Shown here piece after piece: positions 1 through 8,410 of a DNA stretch of 47,364 nucleotides. Origin of the DNA: JBCDLI01 sp038745535 (lineage in GTDB: Bacteria; Pseudomonadota; Alphaproteobacteria; Rhizobiales; Rhizobiaceae); assembly GCA_038745535.1 (NCBI GenBank), contig JBCDLI010000015.1:1-47364 (forward strand). Reading direction: 5' to 3'. The notes under the pieces were generated by a model. It did not search any database. It had not been told where the DNA came from and saw nothing but the letters and a program-made list of their open reading frames with translations. The first letter of the stretch is position 1. Each line of letters opens with the position of its first letter. A program made the translations under genes and the position numbers.

Positions 1-76
1 CCGCTGACACAACAATGGAAACCCCGGCTGGGCTCGACACGAAAACGCCCCGGCCACCACATGAAGGACTAAAACA

Positions 77-379
77 ATGAAAACTCTCGCTCTTACAATC
101 GCTGCTGCTGCAACTGTTCTGGCTGGCGCTGCACACGCTGCATCCACTTCAAACGCTGACGGCGAAGTTCGCGTCTTCAACCCCAACCCACAGACCCTTT
201 TCGGTTCAAGCGCACTTGATCTGGAACCAACCGCTTCTGTTGGTGGCGTAGCTGCTGCAGCCGGTCAGGTGTTCTCAGGCCGGGAAACCATCAATGGTCG
301 TGAAGCAAACATCCGCTACACAATCGAAGGCGGCGAGCGCAACATCATCTCCAAGTCGTTCACATCAAGCGACCGCTAA
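77..379 (+). CDS. Small exported protein of unknown function
   Basis: This 100-residue protein has a clear signal peptide: Lys2, a hydrophobic Ala-rich stretch at about residues 4-18, and a probable AHA-AS cleavage site near residue 21. The mature part of about 80 residues has no cysteine and no family I recognise; it contains a short NPNPQ stretch and ends in a polar segment. The ATG follows an A-rich leader with GAAGGA about 10 bases upstream, a plausible ribosome binding site. A strong intrinsic terminator lies 60 bases after the stop, so this looks like a single-gene transcript. It is probably periplasmic or secreted. The 76 bases before it hold no other gene that I can see. Confidence 0.75.
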   Translation: MKTLALTIAAAATVLAGAAHAASTSNADGEVRVFNPNPQTLFGSSALDLEPTASVGGVAAAAGQVFSGRETINGREANIRYTIEGGERNIISKSFTSSDR

Positions 380-438
380 TCTGACCTCCAACTGAAACGC
401 CGGACAAGTCCCCTCCCCAACCGATCCGGCCGATCACA

Positions 439-476
439 CCCCGCATGGCGTCCAACCCGCCATGCGGGGTTTTTTG
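439..476 (+). terminator. Strong rho-independent terminator
   Basis: A perfect 12-bp stem (CCCCGCATGGCG at 439-450 pairing with 458-469) with a 7-base loop is followed directly by six T residues. It ends the transcript of the small exported protein at 77-379. It also lies just past the stop of the opposing gene at 478-990, but in that direction no U-run follows, so it probably serves the plus strand. Confidence 0.9.
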
Positions 477-477
477 A

Positions 478-990
478 TTATGAAGTCAACGTACCCTCAC
501 ACGTGCTCGGTCGATCCGACCTCCAGCCGCGCGCTGTCCAGTTTATGCCAAGCTCCATCTCCTCAATGGTCGCCCGGGTCACTCCGGTCGAAGGCTCAAT
601 GGCATAAAAGTCGTGGCAGTTTGCAGATCGCGAAACCACGACGAAACAACCGCCATTGAGATCATCGCCGTCGTAAAAGGTGCAGAGTTCGTTTTCCTGG
701 ACCGACCACGTACCGCGAGATCTTCCGGTCGCATCCTGATAGTCCAAGCCTTCGTCGATGAAATAGGTTTCCCGCCAAGGCTCGCCATTGGCATAGCTGC
801 CGATAAGCGTCTTCCCCAAGATCAGGGTTTTGATTGCGTTGTTGTTCAATCGGCCTGATGCATCATCGGATGCAGCATATGAAGGAAAGAGCCCAAGAAC
901 CACCGCGCCGATGAGCAGAAAACGGTGGCACGGTTCTCGTTTGTTCCGTTGGCCCGACGTTGCATTGACTTTTGTCCACTGCCCGTTCAT
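478..990 (-). CDS. Exported protein of unknown function, possibly DUF995-like
   Basis: The 170-residue protein starts with a basic N-terminal region (about 22 residues) and a hydrophobic segment (about 24-40) that fits a signal peptide ending near SYAAS. The mature part has the pattern G..(L/I)IGSY...GEPWRETYFIDEG, then GRSRGTWSV and a Cys-containing LCTFYDGDD stretch. That layout resembles small alphaproteobacterial exported proteins of the DUF995 type, but I cannot confirm the family. Four cysteines in the mature part could form disulfides. The ATG has no obvious Shine-Dalgarno sequence, so the start is uncertain. The gene is divergent from asd, whose open frame extends upstream over this gene's 5' end only as a spurious extension. 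Confidence 0.65.
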   Translation of the reverse strand: MNGQWTKVNATSGQRNKREPCHRFLLIGAVVLGLFPSYAASDDASGRLNNNAIKTLILGKTLIGSYANGEPWRETYFIDEGLDYQDATGRSRGTWSVQENELCTFYDGDDLNGGCFVVVSRSANCHDFYAIEPSTGVTRATIEEMELGINWTARGWRSDRPSTCEGTLTS

Positions 991-1115
991 TTGGTCGGCA
1001 CCATGCCAGTTATGATCAAAACCACCATTACGATCTAACCGTTCCGCTCCTCACTCTCCCGGGGGCGGGAAGAGTGGCGCATATCCGCAAGAGGGGAGAC
1101 AGGAGAACGCAAACC

Positions 1116-2150
1116 ATGGGTTTTAAGATAGCTGTCGCAGGCGCAACCGGCAATGTTGGTCGCGAGGTACTCGACATTATGGCTGAGCGCGGATTTCCCG
1201 CCGAAAAAGTCGTGCCGCTGGCATCGAGGCGTTCCGTTGGCCGTTCGGTATCGTTCGGCGACAAGGACCTGAAGGTTCAGGCTCTGGAAAGCTACGACTT
1301 CTCCGATACTGACATCTGCATCATGTCCGCCGGTGGCTCCGTTTCAAAAGAGATGGCGCCAAAGATCGGTGCTCAAGGCTGCGTGGTCATCGATAACTCA
1401 TCTGCATGGCGCTATGACGCCGACGTTCCTCTCATCGTGCCTGAGGTGAACGCCGATGATATTGTCGGCTTCACAAAAAAGAACATCATAGCGAACCCAA
1501 ATTGCTCTACAGCCCAACTGGTCGTGGCCCTCAAGCCGCTTCATGACGCGGCGAAGATCAAGCGCATTGTGGTTTCAACCTACCAGTCGGTGTCTGGCGG
1601 CGGCAAAGAGGCAATGGACGAACTCTTTGCGCAGACACGCGCAGTCTATGTGGCTGATCCCATTGAGCCCAAAAAGTTTACCAAGCGCATCGCCTTCAAC
1701 CTCATTCCCCACATCGATGGCTTCATGGAAGACGGCTACACAAAGGAAGAGTGGAAGGTGCTCGCCGAGACCAAAAAGATGCTCGACAAGAACATCAAAG
1801 TCACCTGCACAGCTGTGCGCGTGCCGGTGTTCATCTCACACTCTGAGTCAGTGAACATTGAGTTTGAAAACGAAATGACCGCCGATCAAGCTCGCGAAAT
1901 CCTTCGCGAAGCGCCGGGATGTTTGGTTATCGATAAACACGAAGATGGTGGCTACATAACACCCTACGAAGCCGCGGGCGAAGACGCGACCTACATCAGC
2001 CGTATCCGCGAAGATGCAACGGTCGAAAACGGGCTTAACATTTGGGTGGTCTCGGACAATCTTCGGAAGGGCGCCGCACTCAACACCGTGCAGATCGCAG
2101 AAGTTCTCGTGAACCGTGGCCTCATCCAGCCGAAAGCCAAAGCGGCTTAA
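1116..2150 (+). CDS. asd: Aspartate-semialdehyde dehydrogenase
   Basis: This NADPH enzyme reduces aspartyl-4-phosphate to aspartate semialdehyde, the branch point to lysine/diaminopimelate, threonine and methionine. The 344-residue length is normal. The N-terminal Rossmann motif GATGNVG is at 9-15, the catalytic cysteine is Cys130 within NPNCST, and the conserved QSVSGGGKEAMDEL segment follows. I place the start at ATG 1116, preceded by AGGAGAA at the right distance, rather than at in-frame starts up to 144 bases upstream, which would overlap the divergent exported-protein gene. Lys/DAP synthesis links it loosely to the murein genes in the window. It is convergent with the RND permease gene. 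Confidence 0.97.
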   Translation: MGFKIAVAGATGNVGREVLDIMAERGFPAEKVVPLASRRSVGRSVSFGDKDLKVQALESYDFSDTDICIMSAGGSVSKEMAPKIGAQGCVVIDNSSAWRYDADVPLIVPEVNADDIVGFTKKNIIANPNCSTAQLVVALKPLHDAAKIKRIVVSTYQSVSGGGKEAMDELFAQTRAVYVADPIEPKKFTKRIAFNLIPHIDGFMEDGYTKEEWKVLAETKKMLDKNIKVTCTAVRVPVFISHSESVNIEFENEMTADQAREILREAPGCLVIDKHEDGGYITPYEAAGEDATYISRIREDATVENGLNIWVVSDNLRKGAALNTVQIAEVLVNRGLIQPKAKAA

Positions 2151-2159
2151 GCGAAGCGC

Positions 2160-2195
2160 CGCGCGTCGCGGGGTAGAATTTTACTCCGCCGCGCG
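2160..2195. terminator. GC-rich hairpin between convergent genes, possible terminator
   Basis: A 9-bp stem (2168-2176 with 2181-2189, loop AATT) is extended by a further 6-bp CGCGCG stem after a 2-base bulge. It overlaps the stop codon of the RND permease gene and lies 10 bases after the asd stop. No T-run follows on either strand, so it is at best an atypical bidirectional terminator or a 3'-end stabiliser. Confidence 0.35.
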
Positions 2196-5100
2196 CGGGT
2201 AGGGACGCAGATCGTCAGGCAGATCATCAAACTCGTCGCTACCAAGAACCGTCTGCAGTCTCACGGGCTCGTAGGCAGGCTGCGGCTCCAGCTTTTCAGA
2301 CGCAACAAATTCTTTTCTAAGCTCCAGCGGCAGGTCGCTCTGTTTGAGCAAGAACCAGCGAATGGTCCGTCCGAGTAGAGTTGACCAGAACCCTTCACCC
2401 GATGCCATGCGGGTGGCGAAAGCATGTGATCGTGTGAAGAGCATCAGTGCAGACGGTGTCAGTACCAGCGTCAAAAGCGTTGAAAAGGCGAGGCCGAAAA
2501 CAATCGCCGACGAAAGCGCAATCCACCATTGCGTAGACGGTGCACCAATGGTTACCTCTTGATCGAGAAGCGCAAGATTTATCCCGAAAGCGATGGGTAA
2601 CACGCCGAGAATTGCGGTCACGGCGGTCAACATAACGGGTCGCACCCGCTCGCGACACGTCTCCAGAACGGCGTCAACCTTGTCCAAACCGTCTTCGCGA
2701 AGCCGCGCATAGGTGTCGATCAGGACAATATTATTGTTCACGACAACACCGGCCAAAGCGATGGTGCCCACTGCCGTCATCACGATGGAGAAGGGTGCCT
2801 GCATCACGACCAAGCCGAGTAGAACACCAACGGTCGACATCACGACAGCCGTCAGGACCAGCGCGACATAAGTGAAGCGGTTAAACTGCGCGAGTAACAG
2901 GGCAAAGATAAGGAAGATTGCAACGCCAAACGCTTGGCCCAAAAAGGCAGCAGCCTCGTCACTCTCCTGATTTGAGCCGACCAGCTGCCACGTTATGTTG
3001 GCGGGAAGATTGAGACCGGCAACGAACTCCTTCACGCGGGCCTGCATCTCTGCATCCTGCACGCCTTCGACAAGGTTTGACGTCACGGTTATCGTTCGCG
3101 ACCCGTCGATGCGCGTTAGAGTTCCAAGAGAGGCCGCAGGCTCCCGATCTGTGAAATTCGTGATCGGGATTGCACCGGCAGGTGTTTCAATTCTCAGCTG
3201 GTCCAAGCGCGAAAGTGTGCGATCTTCTTCTGGCAAACGCAGTCGGATGTCGACCGCGTCATCAGACGTTTCAGGCCGGAAGTCAGAGAGCTTTAATCCG
3301 GTTGTTACGAGCTGAACAACGGTACCCACCTGGCCTGGGGACACGCCGAACTGTGCGGCTTTTGTGCGATCAACTTTCAGTTCCCAATCGATGGAAAGTG
3401 GAGGGAGACCGTTATTCAGGTCGATCACCTCCGGCTGTTCAGACAACCAAGTCGCGATGCTTCGAGCTGCATCGTCGAGCCCTTCGGTGTCATCTGCTTG
3501 CAACCGCACCTGGATAGGCCGTCCTTGCGGCGGCCCTGCGTCAGGCACGGTTATTTCGATCTCAAATCCCGGAAGTTGCGAAAATGCTGACCGTAGATCG
3601 GTGAGGATATCGCCAGCAGCTTTACGCGTGCGCCAGTCGGTGAACTCGTATTGGATGGTTGCGACCGTATCTTCGGTGGTTTCGCCGCCGAGAGGATTGG
3701 CGCCAGCGCGCGTTCCAACACGGGTATAGACGTTCTCCACGCCGGGCCAGCTTATCAAACGGGCTTCCGCAATTTGCGTGAGACGATCTTTTTCCTGCAA
3801 GGAAAGATTGCCCCGCGCTTTGACGTGGAGAAGGCCAAACTCGGGTTCAACGCTGGGGAAGAATTCCACGCCACTGTTGTTGGTTGCGTATGTTGCAATC
3901 ACGCCACCCATCAATCCAACGACCAGCAGAACCACGACCAGCGGATAGCGCACCGCTTTCTTGATGATGCCCATATAAACGCCATCGGGAGCACGCTTTT
4001 GCACGGCAGCCTTGCCGACGATCGAGCCGATGGTTGGCGCGAACAGCAGCGCGTAAATCGTCGAGGCCGAAAGCGTTGCAATCAGCGTGATCGGCATGAA
4101 TTTCATGAATTCGCCGACAATACCCGGCCAAAATAGAAGCGGTGAGAAGGCGGCAATCCGCGTCAGTGTTGAGACGACCACCGGGCCAAACATTCGCCGT
4201 GCAGCTTCTGCAAATGCAGGGCCTGCTTCCACCCCTTCCGCCATACGGCGTTCCGCATATTCGGTCACGATAATTGAGTCATCGACCAGCATGCCCACGG
4301 CAAGAATAAGCGAGAAGAGTACGACGATGTTCACCGTGAAACCGGCAATCGACAGGAACAAAATGCCCATCAAGAACGAAGATGGGATCGCGAGGCCAAT
4401 CAGGAGTGATGACCGGAAGCCGAGATAAAACAAGATCACGATGAAGACCAAGAGAACCGCGGTGAGCACGGAGTTCTCTAGATCGTTTAACAGCGTGCGG
4501 ATGTCGGTCGACTTGTCCTGACTGAATGTAATGTCGACGCCGGGCGGTAGCTGAGTTGCAAACGCTGACGCCACGCCTTTCACGCGGTCCACGGTCTCAA
4601 TCAGGTTTGCTCCTGTACGCTTTGAGACTTCGATAGCGATGGCAGGCTTGCCGTCCAAGCGAGCGATGGTTTGGCGATCTTCAAATGTTGCGCGGATCTC
4701 GGCGAGATCGCGCGCACGCACAACCGCGTTGCCGTTTGCGGCAATCGGCAGATTGGCGATGTCCTCAACAGATTCGATCAGCGATGGAACTTTGACCGCG
4801 TATTGGCCCTCGTCGCCTTGAAGGCTTCCCGCAGCGGCAAGATTGTTGTTGGCTGCCACGCCAGCGATCAGCTGATCGAGCTGCAGGTTGTAAGAGGAAA
4901 GCTTTACCGGATCGATGATCACTTCAACGAGCTGATCGCGTTCGCCCTGCAGCGTCGCGTTCAAAACGCCTTCGACTTCCTCTAGCGCGTCGCTCAATTC
5001 CCGAGCCGCTTCCGTCATCACCCGTTCGGATGCATCACCGGAAAGCGTGACCACGAGGACCGGAAATTCCGAGATATTTATCTCGGTAATCACCGGCTCT

Positions 5101-5474
5101 TCTGTGCCCATCGGGAACTCAGTCTTTGCTTGGTCTGTCTCGTTGCGAATGTCATCGAGCGCGGTTGCAAGATCAGCCGACGGTTCAAATTCTACAATGA
5201 GATTGGCACCACCCTGATAGGCAGTGCCTGTCATAGTGTCGACGCCTTTGATGTTCTGGATTTCCGCTTCCAGCGGTCTCAACAACAAACGCTCAGCATC
5301 TTCCGGCGAAACACCGTCAAGAGCCGTGCGAACGAAAACAACTGGAAACTGAATGTCCGGATCGGCTTCCTTCGGAATAGCGACATAAGCCAGCGAACCA
5401 GCCACCAGAAAGAAAACGAGCGCGGTTATGGTCAACCGCGCATTTCTTACTGCTACCGACAGGAAGTTCATCAT
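2181..5474 (-). CDS. RND efflux pump inner-membrane permease
   Basis: This 1097-residue transporter belongs to the AcrB/HAE1 RND superfamily, which uses proton influx to export drugs, detergents or other toxic molecules through a periplasmic adaptor and an outer-membrane channel. The first membrane segment is at about 13-33, a large periplasmic domain follows, and transmembrane helix 4 carries the proton-relay aspartates in GMLVDDSIIV (about 394-403). A second half repeats this layout. The last 80 or so residues are a polar cytoplasmic extension longer than in AcrB. Its start overlaps the adaptor stop by four bases (ATGA), so the two are translationally coupled. No TolC-like gene is in the window. 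The substrate cannot be told from sequence. Confidence 0.95.
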   Translation of the reverse strand: MMNFLSVAVRNARLTITALVFFLVAGSLAYVAIPKEADPDIQFPVVFVRTALDGVSPEDAERLLLRPLEAEIQNIKGVDTMTGTAYQGGANLIVEFEPSADLATALDDIRNETDQAKTEFPMGTEEPVITEINISEFPVLVVTLSGDASERVMTEAARELSDALEEVEGVLNATLQGERDQLVEVIIDPVKLSSYNLQLDQLIAGVAANNNLAAAGSLQGDEGQYAVKVPSLIESVEDIANLPIAANGNAVVRARDLAEIRATFEDRQTIARLDGKPAIAIEVSKRTGANLIETVDRVKGVASAFATQLPPGVDITFSQDKSTDIRTLLNDLENSVLTAVLLVFIVILFYLGFRSSLLIGLAIPSSFLMGILFLSIAGFTVNIVVLFSLILAVGMLVDDSIIVTEYAERRMAEGVEAGPAFAEAARRMFGPVVVSTLTRIAAFSPLLFWPGIVGEFMKFMPITLIATLSASTIYALLFAPTIGSIVGKAAVQKRAPDGVYMGIIKKAVRYPLVVVLLVVGLMGGVIATYATNNSGVEFFPSVEPEFGLLHVKARGNLSLQEKDRLTQIAEARLISWPGVENVYTRVGTRAGANPLGGETTEDTVATIQYEFTDWRTRKAAGDILTDLRSAFSQLPGFEIEITVPDAGPPQGRPIQVRLQADDTEGLDDAARSIATWLSEQPEVIDLNNGLPPLSIDWELKVDRTKAAQFGVSPGQVGTVVQLVTTGLKLSDFRPETSDDAVDIRLRLPEEDRTLSRLDQLRIETPAGAIPITNFTDREPAASLGTLTRIDGSRTITVTSNLVEGVQDAEMQARVKEFVAGLNLPANITWQLVGSNQESDEAAAFLGQAFGVAIFLIFALLLAQFNRFTYVALVLTAVVMSTVGVLLGLVVMQAPFSIVMTAVGTIALAGVVVNNNIVLIDTYARLREDGLDKVDAVLETCRERVRPVMLTAVTAILGVLPIAFGINLALLDQEVTIGAPSTQWWIALSSAIVFGLAFSTLLTLVLTPSALMLFTRSHAFATRMASGEGFWSTLLGRTIRWFLLKQSDLPLELRKEFVASEKLEPQPAYEPVRLQTVLGSDEFDDLPDDLRPYPRAAE

Positions 5475-6628
5475 TGCGACGCCACCTCTCCGCGGGCTTC
5501 GTTGATCAGACGTTCGATGTCATCAGGCGACGCATCAACGGGATCAACCAACTGCCCGTCGCCGACAATATTTTGACCAACAACGATGATGCGTGCGTTT
5601 TCTGGGATGCCAGCGAGCAAAAGAGCGTCCGCTCCGTCATCGACAATATCGATTGGATAGAACACCGTTCGGTTGTCGTCGCCGACACCGCGAACGCCCA
5701 GTATCCCCTCATCATTGAGGCTAACGATTGACCGGGGAACTGGGGTTGCGCGCACCTCGTCACCGCGCAGCCCGATCTCCGTGGTCATGCCTGCTGGAAC
5801 GATCAGATCAGGGTTTGGCGCTTCAATCTCCACATCATAGGTGCGCGTTGCCGGATCGGCCTGCCGCGAGATAAATCGGATTTCGCCCTCGACAGTTGTG
5901 CCGTTCACCAAGCGCAAGCTGGCGGTTCCGCCAACCCGAATGATGGGCAGATCACCCTCATTCACCGAGCCGCGTCCGATAATCGGATCAAGAGCAATGA
6001 GGGTACCGACGCCCGTGCCAGATCCAACAGCTGCGCCAACCTCAATTGAGAGCGCGTCGACGACGCCGCCAAATGGCGCCGTAATATCCAATCGTGTGAG
6101 TTCGGCTTTCTTAATTTTAAGGTCTGCTTCTGCCGACCTCAGTTGAGAGATCACCGGGTCAAGTTGAAGACGTGGCAGCGTTCCTTGTTCAACGAGCCGC
6201 GCTTTCGCTTCTAATTCGGCGCGCTTTTCCTCAACCGCCTGTTCAGCAGAAAGCACAAGTGCATCGCGGCCTTCAGGATCGATGCGCGCGATGAGATCAC
6301 CGGTCTCAACAACGTCGCCCTGAGCAACTGCAAGCTCGGCAATCGAGCCATCCTCGCGAGCAGTGAGTTGAACAATTTTGTCAGCTTCTGTCACGCCGGA
6401 GATACGGATGGTGCGCGCGTGATCAACACGTGGAATTTGCACAATACCAACACTTTGAATGCGCGTGGATTGCTCCGCATTGGGATCAACTTCGCTTTCA
6501 ACGATGGTCGCCTGTGCTTCCTGCTCATCTTGCGCGACAGCACCTCCGACCGAAGAGAAATCTCCCGTGAGCACCCAAATTGCCGCGGCGATGAATACAA
6601 TTATCGCGATGAAACGATGTGCTTTCAA
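5471..6628 (-). CDS. RND efflux periplasmic adaptor (membrane fusion protein)
   Basis: The adaptor bridges the RND permease and an outer-membrane channel. A single N-terminal membrane anchor or signal sits at about 7-24. A lipoyl-like half-domain follows at about 85-115 (AREDGSIAELAV...GDVV..GDLIARID), then an alpha-hairpin at about 120-170, the second lipoyl half (DITAPFGGVVDALSIEVGAAV) and beta-barrel domains. I chose the TTG start at 6628 because GGAGAAG lies seven bases upstream; the longer frame would begin at TTG 6673 inside the palindromic operator. The predicted length is 385 residues. It is the first gene of the pump operon and is divergent from the TetR gene. Confidence 0.93.
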   Translation of the reverse strand: MKAHRFIAIIVFIAAAIWVLTGDFSSVGGAVAQDEQEAQATIVESEVDPNAEQSTRIQSVGIVQIPRVDHARTIRISGVTEADKIVQLTAREDGSIAELAVAQGDVVETGDLIARIDPEGRDALVLSAEQAVEEKRAELEAKARLVEQGTLPRLQLDPVISQLRSAEADLKIKKAELTRLDITAPFGGVVDALSIEVGAAVGSGTGVGTLIALDPIIGRGSVNEGDLPIIRVGGTASLRLVNGTTVEGEIRFISRQADPATRTYDVEIEAPNPDLIVPAGMTTEIGLRGDEVRATPVPRSIVSLNDEGILGVRGVGDDNRTVFYPIDIVDDGADALLLAGIPENARIIVVGQNIVGDGQLVDPVDASPDDIERLINEARGEVASQ

Positions 6629-6667
6629 ATGACTTCTCCGGCGATCGCCGTTGCTGCATACGTCTAT

Positions 6668-6690
6668 TGACAAATTAACGAATTTTGTCA
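6668..6690. promoter_or_regulatory. Palindromic operator between tetR and the efflux operon
   Basis: A 23-base near-perfect palindrome has arms TGACAAA (6668-6674) and TTTGTCA (6684-6690) with a partly symmetric centre. It lies in the 74-base gap between the chosen starts of the divergent adaptor and TetR genes. The size and position fit a TetR-family dimer site repressing both directions. The assignment is an inference from symmetry and location. Confidence 0.7.
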
Positions 6691-6702
6691 GATGGTCAAC
6701 GT

Positions 6703-7287
6703 ATGTTCCACTTCACATCTGATAAACGCGGTGAAATACTCGCAGCTTCCATCACCGTTTTTGCGACCTACGGATTTCGAAAAACATCGATGGACGATCT
6801 TGCAAAAGCTGCCGGTGTCTCCCGGCCTGCGCTTTATCAGGTCTTCAAAAACAAGACCGACATCTTTAGGGCGCTGAGCTTTTTCATGCTGGAACGCGCA
6901 GAAGAGGTCGCGAAAACGGAACTGGATGGCGATGGTGCGTTTCCAGACCGCCTCATTCGTTCCGTTGATCGCAGCATTTTAGATGTCATGCGTCTTCTTG
7001 ATGATTCGCCCCACGGGGCGGATTTGATTGGCGTGAATGATCAAATTGCGTCCGACATCGACCGCGAATGGCATCGGCGCATGAGCGTGATCTTTGGTGG
7101 TGCAATAGAGGCGGCGATAGTAGCGGGTGAAATCGCACCCTTGCCAATCGAAGACGGGCAGATCGGGCGTCTTTTTTCCCAATTTATGGAAGGTACCCGT
7201 CGCGAACACGCAAATGCGGAGAAGATGCGTGAAGACATCGTGAGCTTCATCGCGCTGATAGCGAGTAAGCCGGCTTCAACGCCGTGA
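6703..7287 (+). CDS. TetR/AcrR-family repressor of the adjacent efflux pump
   Basis: The protein has 194 residues, typical for TetR regulators. The N-terminal helix-turn-helix spans about residues 10-50, with TSMDDLAKAAGVSRPALYQVFKNK as the core (recognition helix GVSRPALYQVF). The C-terminal ligand and dimer domain is divergent, as usual. ATG 6703 is preferred; an upstream TTG at 6685 would fall inside the palindromic operator. The gene is divergent from the RND pump operon, so it most likely represses the pump and itself until a pump substrate binds. Its 3' end overlaps the end of the patatin gene by 12 bases in convergent orientation. Confidence 0.92.
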   Translation: MFHFTSDKRGEILAASITVFATYGFRKTSMDDLAKAAGVSRPALYQVFKNKTDIFRALSFFMLERAEEVAKTELDGDGAFPDRLIRSVDRSILDVMRLLDDSPHGADLIGVNDQIASDIDREWHRRMSVIFGGAIEAAIVAGEIAPLPIEDGQIGRLFSQFMEGTRREHANAEKMREDIVSFIALIASKPASTP

Positions 7288-8370
7288 ATGCAAGCCGATT
7301 AATTCCCGCATGCGTTTGCTCATCGATTTCGCTTTCTTCTCGGGAAAAACGTCGTCGCTGAGTTCGTCAGTTAAATCTAGCGTTGCTCGTTGACCAATAT
7401 CGTCAAAGTTCTCTTCCAAAAAGTCGAGCGCGGCCGCGCGCCCAAGCTCAAAAAGATAATTGAGAAACGCCCACTCTGTGTTCAGTTTCGACGAAGCTGA
7501 AAGATCAAGCACCGCTGCATCGGCACTCACCCGGTGCATGCGGATGACAGAATAGTCGGTTCCATCAAGCCTGCCGTCCGCGCTCAGTCGGCGCACAAAT
7601 TCAATCGCGCGAAACTCTCGCAACAGCGCGCTGTTGAAGGTTATTTCGTTGACGCGATCTTGGATTTCCTGCGCTGTTTGAGGCGTTTCGAACCGTTCTA
7701 TCGGATTGATTTGAATGAGCAGGCAGTCCTCAATCTCACTTTCATAGAAAAATGGAAAAAGCGCAGGGTTACCACCAAAGCCGCCATCCCAATAGGGCAC
7801 ACCGTCTATCTCGACCGCCTTATAGATAGTCGGCAAACAAGCTGACGCCATGACCGCGTCTAGCGAGACCTCATTTCTTGCAAAAACCCGGACCTTGCCG
7901 GTCAGCACATTCGTGGCTGAGATAAACAGGCCAAATGCATTGCAGCTGTTGACCCGGTCAAAGTCCACCGTTTCTTCGACAAGATCACGAAGTGGATTAA
8001 CGTCCAGCGGGTTGAGGTCGTAAGGTGAATACATCCGGCTGGCGAGATTATAGGCTTGGTATCCAGGCGAGTTTTCCAGCGACCAATTGCCGGTCCAGAT
8101 GTCCCAAGGCGTCCTTCGCAGGGGCGAAAGCCAACCCTTCGATGAAATCGCCTTCCAAAACGTCCGCAAAGATTCACGCGCGCCCTCACGACCACCATCG
8201 GCATAGCCGGCGGCAAGTGCCACCGCATTCATTGCACCTGCGCTGGTTCCCGAGACAGAATCAAAGGCAAGTCGGCCGTCCTCAAGCACCGCATCCAGTA
8301 CGCCCCAAGTGAACGCACCGTGCGAACCACCACCTTGCAGAGCAAGATTGATGGTTTTTTCGCCTGTCAT
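7276..8370 (-). CDS. Patatin-like phospholipase/acyl hydrolase
   Basis: Patatin-family enzymes hydrolyse acyl esters with a Ser-Asp dyad. The oxyanion glycine motif GGGSHGAF is at 13-20, the nucleophile Ser43 lies in GTSAG, and the catalytic Asp195 lies in DGG, so the active site is intact. The protein has 364 residues from ATG 8370; an in-frame TTG twelve bases upstream has a better-spaced GGAG and is a possible alternative start. It lies 40 bases downstream of bdhA on the same strand, so both are probably one transcript. That context hints at lipid or polyhydroxybutyrate turnover, but the true substrate is unknown. There is no signal peptide, so it is probably cytoplasmic. Confidence 0.92.
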   Translation of the reverse strand: MTGEKTINLALQGGGSHGAFTWGVLDAVLEDGRLAFDSVSGTSAGAMNAVALAAGYADGGREGARESLRTFWKAISSKGWLSPLRRTPWDIWTGNWSLENSPGYQAYNLASRMYSPYDLNPLDVNPLRDLVEETVDFDRVNSCNAFGLFISATNVLTGKVRVFARNEVSLDAVMASACLPTIYKAVEIDGVPYWDGGFGGNPALFPFFYESEIEDCLLIQINPIERFETPQTAQEIQDRVNEITFNSALLREFRAIEFVRRLSADGRLDGTDYSVIRMHRVSADAAVLDLSASSKLNTEWAFLNYLFELGRAAALDFLEENFDDIGQRATLDLTDELSDDVFPEKKAKSMSKRMRELIGLHSRR

Positions 8371-8410
8371 GGATTTGGTCAAACGTTTCGTCTCCGAATC
8401 AGAACGTGTG

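Noticed and set aside
3651..4136. 161-codon plus-strand frame inside the RND permease gene
   Set aside because: It lies wholly antisense to a well-supported transporter and shows no signal or domain.
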